Below, in pieces: positions 43,006 through 54,941 of a DNA stretch of 64,000 bases; within the stretch, counting starts at the first letter, position 1, and the number at the start of each line of letters is the position of its first letter. Below the pieces are notes generated by a model. It had not been told where the DNA came from and did no database searches. It saw nothing but the letters and a program-made list of their open reading frames with translations. A program made the translations under genes and the position numbers. This stretch comes from Zopfochytrium polystomum (lineage: Eukaryota > Chytridiomycota > Chytridiomycetes > Chytridiales > Chytridiaceae): the NCBI GenBank assembly GCA_025765615.1, contig JAIVFJ010000015.1:1-64000 (forward strand), written 5' to 3'.

Positions 43006-43545
43006 TCAGCCACTCAGTGGAAACAGCCGTGTTTGGCCTGTTGGTTGTCTCGTTGATGGTGTACATCTTAAATGTGTGCATACAAAGTTGTACTGGAATC
43101 GACCAAGATCCAAATGACCAGATGAAACAGCCTTTGCAGCAAGCAATACAGCATCGCCTTTCTCTTCTGCACAGACTTTCGGAAGGACTTTAGAGCCATA
43201 CAATTCAAGGAGTTTTTGAACAGTGGAGTCTTTCAAGTGCCACTTTGCACATCTCCATGACCTCAATTCATCCTATTCATCCTTCAAAGACTTAACTTGT
43301 TGAGTTCTGATGCACAAATCTACCTCCAGTGTCTCCAATGACCTTGAATCTATTCTCACTGGCTTCATGTATGGGTCATGTGCAAATGCCATTTCAGCTG
43401 CCCACCGGTGCTCATGAACGAATTTGAATAAATTCACAGCTAGTGAAGCGTGTTGCACATCACCAGAGAGTAAGCCCTTCAAGAAACTGCCACCCAATTG
43501 TCCCAGGAGCAAGGTCCGTATTCCAGAACGAGTTGCAGCCCGAAA
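43006..43545 (-). pseudogene. Unidentified gene fragment with one in-frame stop
   Basis: Two minus-strand stretches lie in the same frame, separated by one TAG near 43268: LGGSFLKGLLSGDVQHASLA with FKFVHEHRWAAEMAFAHDPY, then WRCAKWHLKDSTVQKLLELY with AEEKGDAVLLAAKAVSSGHL. The pattern is helical and protein-like. The base composition is lower in GC than the SET units. No family is recognised. Confidence 0.35.
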
Positions 43546-44669
43546 GTACTTAAGTTGGATGGAGAAGATGCTTTATCAATCACCTTGATGTCCAAAAAAG
43601 CAGCCAAGTTTCCATCAATTGAAGCTGAGCTGGACGACGATGAGGAATCTTGTTGGGAGGACTTCTTCCCTGGACCTGAGCGTCACTTGGCAGTCCTTCA
43701 CCCTAAAGAGTCAGACCTGGACACTTATGACATTGCTTCAGTGTGCTTCCTTGAATTGATCAGTGATGATTCTGGCGCACAGCTTTTGGTGAGGCAAGAC
43801 CTGGATGATCAAAGCAGATATTCTCACTGAGTTTTCTTGTATGTGCAACAATTCACCTGAGATGCAGAAGCAAGGCTTTGTTGTTTTCAATTCCATATGT
43901 TTTCCCAAGAATCTGTTTTGTGCATTGTTCAGAAGAACTTTCAATATATGTGGGTAGTCTTTATATTCCTTTTTTGGGGAAAGTCACTTCCAATTAGCTG
44001 CTTGGAGTGCCTATTCTAAGGTAGTTCAAGTGATGTGCTCCCTGAATTATCAAAGACCTGTTGAGCTGACATCAAAGATTCTGTCAATCATTTGAGAAGT
44101 CTGTTCAGTCACAAACATACCAAACCCGTGGAATAAGGTTACTTTCATCAGCTATCCGGAGGTTCCTATTCAAGAGAATAAGTCAAACGTTTGTGCAATC
44201 TTTTCAGCAGAGAGCCCTCTGAACTATTTTTACCTGCCTCTTACTAACATTGATGGGACATGGCGCCAAGTTTAATTGCATGCTTCTTATGAGTGGATTC
44301 CAGCCAATTTACTTGACTCTGGTGATAGAGTTTGTTGCAGACATGTGGCTTGCAGAATTTGTTGCAAGAAGCAACAAACTCCAGGGGTTACACCAGCCAT
44401 TCATCTCCACCCCAGGTTTTGGAACAGTCTTTACCCAATGTAGTCTTTTTTCAGGTGATAGAAAACCACTGTATGGAGACAGGTAAGTTTCTGTATACAT
44501 TCACAAAAACTCACTAATTTTTGGGGAAAATCTCAGACCCTAATCCATTTACAACATTGAAAAGGCGTTTGCAAGACGAGAACGACTGAGCAAGTTCCAA
44601 CCAGAAGCAAAGGTCTGAACCTGAAGATGAAGCTTAGTGTGGGAAAGCATTAGGAAAAAAATTAGAAAC
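43546..44669. other. AT-richer stretch with ORF fragments, no supported gene
   Basis: Short open stretches on both strands, such as the acidic DDDEESCWEDFFPG near 43640 on the plus strand, do not extend into recognisable domains. It probably belongs to the same old inserted element as the preceding fragment. Confidence 0.3.
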
Positions 44670-45010
44670 AGTTGTTATCGACATTAGGCTTGTGAAAGGT
44701 GTGATTGGACAAGTCAAAGTGGTGGTGGCAGGTCGTGGGTAGCGGTGGAAAAGCCAAGAAACATCACTGTGGGCCATGGCTCTGGATCCCCAGCTGCCAT
44801 TTTTTGATCTGTTTGTACTGGGACGCATAGAGCACGTTTTTGGCTCCCTTTTTTGGGATCCAGAGATACCATTTTTCATTGATTTGGGTGCTCAAGATCC
44901 CATTTTTCTTGTTCCACTGGCTCCCATTTCATGTAAAATGGTAGCTGGATATGCCAGCACATTGGGCTCTGCAGCTCCATTTTTCTGTGATGTTGACATC
45001 ATGGCTAAAT
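44670..45010 (+). repeat. Dispersed repeat copy 1 with ccattttt units
   Basis: It starts with attggacaagtcaaagtggt and catcactgtgggccatgg, followed by about six ccattttt-type units spaced roughly 40-60 bp apart. A related copy lies at 46550-46990. Confidence 0.6.
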
Positions 45011-45660
45011 CTGCCAGATTTTCAGCAAACCCACGGATGGGGCAGCATCCTGCAATTCTACCCACTGCTTCCCACCAGCGTAAGAAAGGTCAGAAAAAAG
45101 AATCGTCTTTACCATCTTTTGATATTTCTGTCCTTCCTCTCCCACACACACCTGCACCCACACCAGCCACTGTCACCCAACAATGGCAACCTGCAGCCGC
45201 TGACCTGGCCGCAGTAGGGCGATTGGCCGCAACAGGGCTTGTACTGTCGAGCCCCCTGCCGCCACCACCTGCGAGATCAGCCTTGCCGCCAGTCGCTGAA
45301 TTGCACTCCTGCAGTCACCCTGCCAGTCCAGTCACCTACTGCCACTGGCTCAGTCCAGCCCAAACAACCCAATGCGCTTCTTACACACAAACGCTGGTGT
45401 GTCTGGCTTGCTGTCGTCTCTCCGCCACCCTGCCTGGCTGCTGCTTGTCACAGTGGTTGGCGAGCTCCAGCCCAATCTCGCAGTCCAGCTTGCGCCACAT
45501 GTCCGTCATGCCTGTGCACTACATTTTGGTGGGAGGTTAGGGGGGTTAGCCAATGAATGTGTGCCCAAACAAAGATTCCAAAAAAAGGAGTATTTTCCCT
45601 CTCCCATCCGCTTCTGTCAGTTTTGGAAGGCTGTTGGGAAGTACAAATTTCCATTTCGTC

Positions 45661-46213
45661 TCACCTTTTAAAACAGTCCCTACTTCCCTGCCCGAATCCG
45701 TGCTCTCCTGTGACAGTCCTGCCCATCGACAGCGCCACCACGCCCAGCTTCTCCCACACGTGCTCCGCCACCTCAATATCCATCGGACTGTCCTCGTCCA
45801 GCACCAGCAGGCAGTGGCAGTTGCCGTCCCCCGCGTGGACGAGCATCAGCCCGATGAGTCCTTCCTCGCAGATCAAAACCTTGGTGGCCTCCATGGCGTC
45901 GCCCAGCCAAGGGATGGGCACAGCGACGTTGGTAACGAGCACGCCGACTTTGGGGGGCTTTGCGCCGGGTGGGACCACGGACGGGTTCAGAGGTGCGCGC
46001 GGCGCAGTGGCCTGCGACGACGAGCTCGAGGCGCTGGAAGGGCGTACCTGAGAGGACGAGCTGGTGGACGGCGGCGGCGGCGCGCAGGGTCTTGAATTGC
46101 GCGATGGCCACGGTGGTGTGTGAGGGCGAGCGACGGAGGCGTAGAGTGGCTTGCGAAACAATCCCAAGGGTTCCCTCCTGCAGAATGAAGTTTTCGTAAT
46201 GACCATTTAGCAA
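45661..46213 (-). pseudogene. FAD-linked oxidase (D-lactate dehydrogenase-like) C-terminal fragment
   Basis: The frame from 46213 contains ENFILQEGTLGIVSQATLRL, matching the EGTLGI motif of the FAD-binding PCMH domain border. A second frame ending at 45661 contains LVHAGDGNCHCLLVLD and GRTVTGEHGFGQG, the metal/substrate-binding HxGDGNxH and GEHGxG motifs of the FAD-oxidase C domain (D-lactate dehydrogenase, GlcD and glycolate relatives). One frameshift near 46000-46050 separates them, and the N-terminal FAD domain is missing. It is a truncated relic lodged between dispersed repeats. Confidence 0.8.
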
Positions 46214-46549
46214 CGTGATTCAGTCCCAACGTACAGAGCCGATAAACAGGCAAGTAAGAGCCAGCACTGGACTTGACGGTTCGCGTCTTGATCTATGGTT
46301 TGTTGTTGACTAGTTTCAACACAGTATGTTGACCTTCTTGACCATCAATACCATCCCAAAAGCGCTGCTCCTGAAATGAAGCCATTCACCAGCTTTGGAC
46401 TGCTTCTCTCTATTATGACAATCAGCTGACAGAAGGATTTTGACAAGAATTCAGAAGACATGGAGACTGTGATGGTTGCAGTAGTTCATTTGCAGTCAGA
46501 ACTTGGAGCTAAACTTCACTTGCCAGTGATTTTGGAAGGTGGAGAAATG

Positions 46550-46990
46550 GTTGTTATCAACATGAGGCTTTGAAGGTATGATTGGACAAGTCAAAACTGG
46601 TGGTAGCAGGTCTTGGGTTGTGGTGAAAGCCAAGGAACGTCATTGTTCATAGTGAATGAAGCATCTTTCCATCAGAGCAAAGTATAAACTTGATTGTCTC
46701 CTTCTTCAATATCCACCCTCTGATCATCTTGAGGTGGGTGCGCCAGCTCCCATTCTTGGAAAATGGGATGTCCCACCACCATTTTTCCTTGTCTCTTGTT
46801 TCAATCCCCAACGCCTTTGGCAAAAACTGGTTGCCCCAGGTCCCATTCTTGAAAAACAGGAGCTTCCACCACCATTTTTCTTGCCTCTGGTTTCAATCCC
46901 CACTCCCTCCAGAAAATGTCCGATGCCAGAGCTACCATTTTGCTAAAAATGGTAGCTACAGATCTGTTTCTGATGCAAAATGGTAGCTAT
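46550..46990 (+). repeat. Dispersed repeat copy 2 with internal palindrome
   Basis: It shares attggacaagtcaaaactgg and the ccattttt units with the copy at 44.7 kb. It holds a palindrome, agctaccattttgctaaaa followed by atggtagct, at 46929-46956. At its end, ccatggcccacagtgatg is the reverse complement of catcactgtgggccatgg at 44762. Confidence 0.6.
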
Positions 46991-47009
46991 GTGACCAGCC
47001 ATGGCCCAC

Positions 47010-47275
47010 AGTGATGTGAGCCCTCCAACTCTTCATTTTCCTTCCGAAGTGGCAGGGGCACTGACCTTGTTTACCACGGTATTTGGATTATTCGGTTCCA
47101 CCAATATCCGCACGAGCTCCAAAATCGCAATGGCGTTGAATGCCTTTCACCGATTCGCCTCGTGTGTGAGCGGGACGGGGAATGGGTCCTCCTTCGTCCT
47201 CCAGCGCGGCGTGCGACAAAAGAAGAAACTGTTTTTTCTGGATGCAACTGCTTTTTCAGGAAAGTCAACAGCAGG
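47010..47275. repeat. Fragment of the SET-unit downstream block
   Basis: It matches 41535-41790 and 49815-50070 with several small deletions. It is an orphan piece of the conserved minus-strand block. Confidence 0.8.
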
Positions 47276-48042
47276 CACCTGAGAGAGCGCACAAATTCAA
47301 CCATGAATGAACAAGCCGGCGGCTTTAGTGAGTGCCATCTCTTTCTGTTGATTCATCACTCCTAATTGGCAATAGAGCTCTCAGGTCAGCTTGATCTCGC
47401 TGCAAACAGAATACACGGACAATTCATCACGTTGAGTGGTTCTAAAGGGGCAAATCGAGATCTGGAAAGTTATTCTCTGTTTGGACACTGTCGGAAAAAA
47501 TGCATTTTCCACAATTGTATGCACGCACGATCGGCCTCGTTGGGCCAAAAATGCATTCTCCGCGTCTGTCTTGGCTGCTGTCTGAACAACCCAAAAATGC
47601 ATTTTCTGCGATATCTGTCTTGGCCACTGTCAGAAGCCTCATAGGAGAACGGCCAATTTCATGTTTAGGAGTTGGATTGGCGGCTAGTCGAAACTTCCAA
47701 AATCAAGAAAAGAGGTTCCTCATGGCCGATTTTTTTTTTATTTTTTTTATTTTTTTATTATTTTTTTTTTTTGCCTTGCAGAAGCCAGACAGACATCCTC
47801 TGTTTGTTTTGTTGATTTTCTTCTTTTTTTCTTTCCCTCCGATGCTGCGCGGCAATCGCGCGGCTTTCATTGTTTTGTTTCTCCTTTTGTTGGTTATATG
47901 GCTTGCGATTGGTAAAGCCGATTGTCGAAAGTCGCTCAGCCCAGGGTGGTGGCAACGATTTCAACCTGTCGGACGCCCAATGCGAGGGGAATTAGGAGTT
48001 GAGTGTTCGCCGTCCCTCTTCCCTGGCACTGGATTTCAACAC

Positions 48043-48049
48043 TTAAATA
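48043..48049 (+). promoter_or_regulatory. TATA-like element of SET copy 2
   Basis: ttaaata at the place of ataaata in the other copies; the CCAAT-box segment found upstream of copies 1, 3 and 4 is missing here. Confidence 0.4.
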
Positions 48050-48153
48050 GCAAGCTTGCACGCAGAGGTGAGAGCATCCCCACACCCATCCCCCCTCCCC
48101 CCAACTCTCCCTGCCATCTCCCACCCTCGGCACTGAAGAAACCACAGTCAAAA

Positions 48154-49339
48154 ATGCCCTCGTCGTCGGTTACCGAGCATCGCCTCACACCAGTCCTGTC
48201 GGCTGCGAATGCGAAGCAGGAGCTCAACACGGTCGCTGAGACTGCACACCGACCGTCGAAAGCGACGATCCGCATTTTCGACGTCGCGGTGATTTCATTC
48301 CTGGCTTTTGTTGCCGGACTCCTGGTAAGCAACTCTGCGACCTGTTCCAACCTTTGTTGAATCGTCACCCAATTTACTTCCACCGTCTTCCTCCTCCCCT
48401 CTCCCCCCTTCGCATTGGTCCCCAACACTTTCCAGATCGACTCCAAAAACATTGGTTCGCCCCTTCTCACCATGCGGCCCTGAGCCTCGGCCGTCACCCA
48501 CCGTTCACGTCTCAAGAACAATTGCACGCAAGTCAACAACGCCACAGGCCCATCTCCATCCTCCTCAAGGACGCCCTCCAGCCACAAATTCCCTGTAGGG
48601 ACGGGGACGCCATCGACTCGTCGTACTTCCACGACGACTTCCCAACACACTTTGGCCTTTCGGTGCTGCACACGACGCACGTCGACTCTTCTGTAGCCGA
48701 GTACTTGAAGGCGCACGACATTAAGCAGGACGAGCGGTACACGGAGAACCCGAAGGTCGCGGATGAGTGGCGGCGGCGGATCGGGTGGGTGTTTGAGGAC
48801 GGGTTTCCGGACGAGCAGCGGTTCGAGGTGCGGTGGGTATCGAAGGAGATCGGGTACGGCGTGTTTGCAAAGATGCCCGTGGCAAAGGGGAGCATCGTCG
48901 GCGTGTTTGGGTCCGTCATTACAAACTGTGAGTTTTCGCTCCCCCTCTTTTTCTCCCTTCACCCTTTCCCCCGACTCCCTCCAACGTGAAACCCGGCTGA
49001 CATTTCCCTTTGTGCGTTGTAGCCGACAATTCCGACTACATGTGGACGTACCCCTCCGAGATCCTCGACGCCGACGGCAACGTCATATCGCTCGGCTTTG
49101 ACGCGCAGTACCGCGGCAACTTCTTGCGCTTCGTCAACCACGCTGACGAGCCGAACACCGAGGTGGTGTACGTGCCGTACGACGGGATCTGGCAGATTGT
49201 GTATATGGCCGTGCGGCTGATTGAGGCGGGAGAGGAGTTGACGGTGGATTACGGCAGCAACTTACTGGGAGCACCGGCCGGGCGTGCTCGTGCAAGAGGG
49301 CCAGCGAGCGGTCGAATCGGACTTCGGAAGGGAAATTGA
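48154..49339 (+). pseudogene. SET-domain protein, copy 2 (frameshifted)
   Basis: Exon 1 (48154-48324) encodes the same 57-residue N-terminus and anchor as copy 1. Exon 2 (from 48436) has an extra C in the ttcgcccctt stretch and reaches a TGA within 16 codons, with more indels near 48486, 48531 and 48598. The middle of the SET domain (to 48926) is open again. In the last exon (from 49024) an extra C in cagcaacttactggg shifts the frame right after DYGSN. The SET motifs upstream remain recognisable. It is probably a pseudogene. Confidence 0.85.
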
Positions 49340-49719
49340 ACGGGACGGGACAATAGCGGTTTGCAGCGATTTGCTTTCGAGACCGCGTCAGAAGTGGTTG
49401 GAACTATTGGAGGTCTTTGATGAGTTTCGGTTTCTTTTTGGCCAGAGTTGGTCCGCCCACGGTAGCTTTTTTTTTTGCTCGTAAGCGCAAGCTCTGTGAC
49501 AATAAAGAGCGCCGGGCGAGGAAATCGGTGATGTTGTGGAGGGCGATGTGGAGGGAGCGACAAACGTATTTCGAGAAGGCGTCTTGATTCTTTTGGTGTC
49601 CGCGCATGACGTCTCCAACGGCGTAAAGACCCTATTAAATGTTCAAAACCAGAGTGACTTAGAAAAGGAGATTGAAGTGTGCAATGAGACGCGGTGCAAC
49701 AAACCTGAGCTTTCACACG

Positions 49720-50890
49720 AGACGGGATGCGTTCGCAAACCGCAAGTTCGATGAGTGCCGGAAGTATTTGAAATTGGTTCATGATCGCCAAGATTGTGGT
49801 GCAGGACAATCTGAGCCCTTCAACTCTGCCTTTTCCTTCCGAACTGGTAGGGGCACTGATCTGGTTTACCACAGTATTTGGATTATTCGGACCCACCAAT
49901 GTCCGCACGAGCTCCAATATCGCAATGGCGTTGATTGCCTTTTGTTCCGGCCACCGATTCGCCTCGTGCGTGAGCGGGACGGGGAATGGGTCCTCCTTCG
50001 TCCTCCAGCGCGGCGTGCCACAAAAAGAAAAGACGGTATTTTCTGGATGCAACTGCTTTTTCAGGAAAGCGGTTCTGCAAGGGGAGAGGTTTGCGGGCAG
50101 AGGAGGGTTTGCAGCAGGAAACAGTGGAGAAGAACGATGTCAGCAGTCATAGCCAAGGGCTGCGGACAAGAAAAGGACACGCACTGTCTTTCCACTGCTT
50201 CAATGTTACGAAAAACAGCGGGCCACGCGGAACAACCTTCAAAAAGATCTCGGTCAGTATGACACCCAGATCGAGCGGGTCGGCAGCCGCCGACGGCGAC
50301 GAAGGTCTTTCGGTCTGATAAAAGTCCTAGTTCCATCCCATCGTGTTTGGTATGTTTTTTTTTTTTTTGTTTTTTCGGATGCCGTAATTTGGGGGTTGGG
50401 GGGTCGATCGAGGTCCGCACTGGGGGGCACCAACAAGCGAACCAACCATCTCACTCACCGCTGTCGGCTGACGCGTAAACAGCGTTTTCAAAGTTTCGAT
50501 GGCCCCCTTGATGATCTCGACGTTTATGCGGTCCCTACGCATCGCTTTTGTTCCGACTTCCTGATGAAACCCAGGAGGGGGAAAAGGTTCGCGGGTGGTA
50601 AGTCCATCAGCGGGGATCGTGGGCCGGGGCGAACGAACCAGCGTCTAGTCGCGCGCGAGGCCCAAAGTGGGACGCTGCGGCAGCAACGCCTTCCCCACAA
50701 GGATACCGTTGCACCGGCTCAAATTTTCCACACCTTTGGGTAATCGTCAGGGGGGCACGCGGGTTCAGGGCGCCGTCGTTCTTGCGGCGGGCGGAGCCAG
50801 CGACCGCCAGAGGGCAAGAGCGACGTCGTGTCAGACTTGGCGTTTCCAACCACAGGCGAGCCAGGTGGGGACGACCACGGGCTGCCGCTG
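49720..50890 (-). other. Conserved minus-strand block, unit 2
   Basis: It carries the same open stretches as unit 1 (RWRTKEDPFPVPLTHEANRW, INAIAILELVRTLVGPNNP). Differences are small indels. It supports the idea of a shared but unidentified minus-strand gene. Confidence 0.35.
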
Positions 50891-51395
50891 GCAAACCAAG
50901 AGGCTAGCACTTTTCCTTTTTTTTTTTTTTTTGGTCTCCTTTTTTTCTCTGTTGTCGCATTAGTCAAACTTCGAAAATCAAAGAAATGAGGTTGCCCACA
51001 AATGGAAGTGCCTCACGGCCAAATTTTTTTCTTTTTTTTTTTTTTTCTTTTTTTTTTTCTTACAGAAGGCAGCAGACAGACGTGTTTGTTGATTTGTTTC
51101 TTTCTTTTCTTTCCCGCCAGGCTTCCATTTTCCCCCCCTTCTTTTGTTGGTTCTGCGGCTTGCGTTCTTCCCCTCCGATGCTGCGCGGCAGTCGCGGCTT
51201 TCATTTTTTTTTTCCTTCTTTTGTTGGTTATAAGGCTTGTGTTTGGTACAGCCGATTGTCGAAAGTCGCTCAGCCCACTGGATTTCAACACATCAATAGC
51301 AGCTTGCACGCAGAGAGGTGAGCATCCCCAACCCCCCCATCCCCCCCCATCGGTCGCATCGCGTGCCTTCCGTGTTCCGCATTCCGTGTCCGTCC

Positions 51396-51443
51396 CCATT
51401 GGTTTTGCCTCACCGACCGGCACTGGACTTCAAAACATAAATA
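51396..51443 (+). promoter_or_regulatory. CCAAT-box and TATA-like element of SET copy 3
   Basis: ccattgg at 51396-51402 and ataaata at 51437-51443, with the same spacing as in copy 1. Confidence 0.5.
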
Positions 51444-51519
51444 ACAGCTTGGAACGCAGTACTGGTTAGGCAATCCCCCCTCCCCCCAACCCCCGGCACT
51501 GAAGAAATCACAGTCAAAA

Positions 51520-52703
51520 ATGCCCTCGTCGTCGGTCACCGAGCATCACCTCACGCAGGTCCTGTCGGCTGCGAAGGCGAAGCAGGAGCTCAACACGGCC
51601 GCCGAGGCTGCACACCGACCGTCGAAAGCGACGATCCGCATTTTCGACGTCGCGGTGATTTCATTCTTGGCTTTTGTTGCCGGACTCCTGGTAAGCAACT
51701 CTGCGACCTGCTCCAATCTTTGCTGGATTGTCACCCCAATTTACTTAAACCGTCTTCCCACCTCTCTCCTCTCCCCCATTCTCATTGTTCCCCCAACACT
51801 TTCCAGCTTTCGCCCTTCTCGCCAGGCGGCCTGAACCTCGGCCGTCACCCACCGTTCACGTCCCAAGAACAATTGCACGCAGTGAACAACGCCACAGGCC
51901 CATCTCCATCCTCCCCCAGGACGCCCGCCAGCCGCAAATTTCCCGTGGGACGGGACGCCATCGACTCGTCGTACTTCCACGACGACTTCCCAACACACTT
52001 TGGCCTGTCGGTGCTGCACACGACGCACATCGATCCTTCTGTAGCCGAGTACTTGGAGGCGCACGACATTAAACAGGACGAGCGGTACAAGGAGAACCCG
52101 GAGGTCGCGGATGAGTGGCGGCGGCGGATCGGGTGGGTGTTTGAGGACGGGTTTTCCGGACGAGCAGCGGTTCGAGGTGCGGTGGGTATCGAAGGAGGTC
52201 GGGTACGGCGTGTTTGCAAAGATGCACGTGGCAAAGGGGAGCATCGTCGGCGTGTTTGGGTCCGTCATTACAAACTGTGAGTTTTCGCTCCCCTCTTTTT
52301 CTCTTTCACCCTTTCCCCCGCCTCCCTCCAACGTGAAACCCGGCTGACATCTCCCTTTGTGCGTTGTAGCCGAGAATTCCGACTACATGTGGACGTACCC
52401 CTCCGAGATCCTCGACGCCGACGGCAACGTCATATCGCTCGGCTTTGACGCGCAGTACCGTGGCAACTTCTTGCGCTTCGTGAACCACGCTGACGAGGCC
52501 AACACCGAGGTGGTTGTACGTGCCGTACGACGGATCTGGCAGATTGTGTATATGGCCGTGCGGCTTGATTGAGGCGGGAGAGGAGTTGACGGTGGATTAC
52601 GGCAGCAATTACTGGGAGCACCGGCCGGGCGTGCTCGTGCAAGAGGGCCAGCGAGCGGGTCGAATCGGACTTGGAAGGGAAATCGAACGGGACGGGACAA
52701 TAA
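51520..52703 (+). pseudogene. SET-domain protein, copy 3 (frameshifted)
   Basis: Exon 1 (51520-51690) is intact, and exon 2 (from 51807) reads normally through YFHDDFPTHFGLSVLHTTHI. At about 52152 an extra T in gggttttccgg breaks the frame just before the SET core. In exon 3 one inserted and one deleted base turn EVVYVPYDGIWQ into EVVVRAVRRIWQ, and another extra T after gtgcggctt leads to a stop before the catalytic DYG. The copy cannot make an active SET domain. Confidence 0.88.
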
Positions 52704-53459
52704 GCGGTTTGCAGCTTTTGCTTTCTAGACTGCGTCAGAAAATGGTTGGACTATCGGAGGTCTTTGATGAGTTTCGGTTTCTCTTTTTGGCCAGAGTTGG
52801 TCCGCCCACCGTGCTTTTCTTTTTTGCTCCTAAGCGCAAGCTCTGTGACAATTAAAGCGCGGGCGAGGAATCGGTGATGTTGAGGAGTGCGATGTGGAGG
52901 GAGCGACAATGTATTTCGAGAAGGCGCCTTGATTCTTTTGGTGTCCGCGCATGACGTCTCCAACGGCGAAAGGAGCCTATTAAATGTTCAAATCCAGAGT
53001 GACTTAGAAAGGAGATTGAAGTGTTCAATGAGACGCGGTGCAACAAACCTGAGCTTTCACACGAGACGGGATGCGTTCGCAAACCGCAAGTTCACGGACC
53101 AACAGCTCGAGGGTTCAGTCGCAAACACCGGACTTGCAACTGGCCGTCGACGCTTTGAGGTCGGAAATAGCTGCCCTTGCAGAAAAATTCGTCCAAACTG
53201 CCCTAACGAAATTCCGCGATTTAGATAATCGAATCGCCGCAATGGAAAAGGGTTGCGCCGCCTCGAGTACGGAGAGCGCGGTGATGAGGTACTTTGCGCC
53301 AGAGTCCTTCGAAACAACCCAAACGATACCTGAAGTTCCAATCAGACCTCCGTAGGTGCTACACAACAACATCGAATAAAACGTTCACACACCCTTCATT
53401 CTCGTTTGGATTCGGTGGTTCCGTGCTCACTCAAGTCCTGACTTAATCCCCTGTGCAGA

Positions 53460-54530
53460 TCAAACACACTGTTTTTGAATGAACCCGAAGATATTTTTCA
53501 TCGAGTAGGTTGCAAATTCAGAGAGAACCGTCGCTATTTCAATGGTATCGTCGGGTTTCACCTTTTCTGTGTAGATCCGCTCCAATTTCTTCTTGACGAG
53601 GTTGAACAGAACTTCAATGGGATTGAAAAATGGGCAATACGCTGGAAGAAACAGCGGAATAATCCCTAGGCTGGGTAAATAATGGACAATGTTTGGGTGG
53701 CAATGGATTGCGGCTCCATCCATAATCCAAACAGAATGGCGACCAGGGTATTGATGAAATGACTTGTTTTTTGTTGCGACTTCAGAAAGGCACTCCAGGA
53801 ATTTTTGTCGCGTGAAGGTTCCTTCAGTCATGCAGGCGTCAACCAGGCCATCAAATCCAACGAAGCAAAGAACTGAAACGCGAGGCTTTCAGACAAATTC
53901 GCCACGGTACGCGAGACGGTGGCCAATGCGGCCATATCCACGCCGTCTCAACATGTCCCAGTTGTCGAAACTGCATTCATTAAGAAACACAAGATTGGAG
54001 CTCATGGAAACCCCGTCAGCTCTTGACAAAATCGAGCGATTTCGACGACGTTGATCTGAATTGCCCGCCTCTCCAAAACTTTCCACATGAGGCCGGCTCT
54101 CATGCAAGATCCGGCAGACAGACGAGACGCTAATGAGAACCCCAAACCTCTCCTGGAATCGCTTCAACGCCTCGTCTAAATGGAAGTATCGGCTCCTTTT
54201 CATTTAGTTGAAGGAGCCAGGCCCGCTTTTTCCCTTTGTATTTCCGAAAATCCTCGCAGTTTTTGCTCGAGCGACCTCCCCGTTCTCCTCAAACTTGTTT
54301 ATCTAGTTTGCGATGGTGGATGGGGACTTTCCATAGAGACGTGAGAGGTGGGCCTTTGAGAGACCTTTAAAGTAGTAGCCGTATAGGCAGTGGTAGATGG
54401 TGTTGGTTGATGGGTCACAGTATGGCGGATGAGCCGGATAATTGTGCCGAAATGTTCTGAACCAAAAAGTAGTACGTTTCTCCAATTCTCTGTGAAACGC
54501 ACAATGTACCTTGAGATTTTGAGGCAGCAA
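53460..54530 (-). pseudogene. Tc1/mariner-type transposase with three in-frame stops
   Basis: One frame spans the stretch 54530-53460. It has a helix-turn-helix ([18 protein letters not shown]), then ERFGVLISVSSVCRILHE, NLVFLNECSFDNWDMLRR, HSVWIMDGAAIHCHPNIV and AYCPFFNPIEVLFNLVKKKL, the order of the DDE_3 family. Only three stops break it: TAG near 54304, TAA near 54206 and TGA near 53888. There is no frameshift. The position of the first catalytic Asp (usually DE) is NE here. The terminal inverted repeats were not identified. It is an inactive copy. Confidence 0.85.
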
Positions 54531-54941
54531 AAATAAAGTTTGGTGGAGGGCAAAACATTAATTTTGACTATTGGAGACAGGCGCGTCGTAGATCACGAGC
54601 GCCGCTCAGCCGGAGAGAAGGGGGAGGTAAGAAAGAGGTTCGACCTCCAAGTTCGACCTCTAAAATAGAAAAAGAGATCTGTCCGACATTGTTTTCGACC
54701 CTTCAAGTTGCAGTAGTTTTCACCCGGTCTCCCCACGAAATCGGGTTGAACAAACGTCGGATACGAGGTGGTCAATCCAGATCGAGACTGGAAGAAAATC
54801 GCTTTAAAAAGCACACCTTAAAGTCAGCGAGGCAAACGAAAACGAACTGGAAACCGGGTGTCCCATGGAACAGTTCATAGCTAAAAAAAAAAAAAAATAA
54901 AAAAAAGGAAAAAAAACGCAACTCTTTCACACAATCCAAGA

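Larger units (their letters stand above)
47700..50890 (+). repeat. Segmental duplication, unit 2
   Basis: It is nearly collinear with unit 1, including the SET copy and the downstream block. Differences are single-base indels and a changed upstream T-rich tract. Confidence 0.9.
50930..53095 (+). repeat. Segmental duplication, unit 3 (ends at 53095)
   Basis: The similarity to units 1 and 2 stops abruptly at cgcaaaccgcaagttc, near 53095. Unrelated DNA with a short coiled-coil ORF and then the transposase relic follows. The TATA region is partly duplicated within this unit (51270-51320 and 51420-51470). Confidence 0.85.

Noticed and set aside
44776..45540. 254-codon plus-strand ORF
   Set aside because: Its N-terminal half is encoded by the dispersed ccattttt repeat and its C-terminal half is low-complexity; it has no domain.
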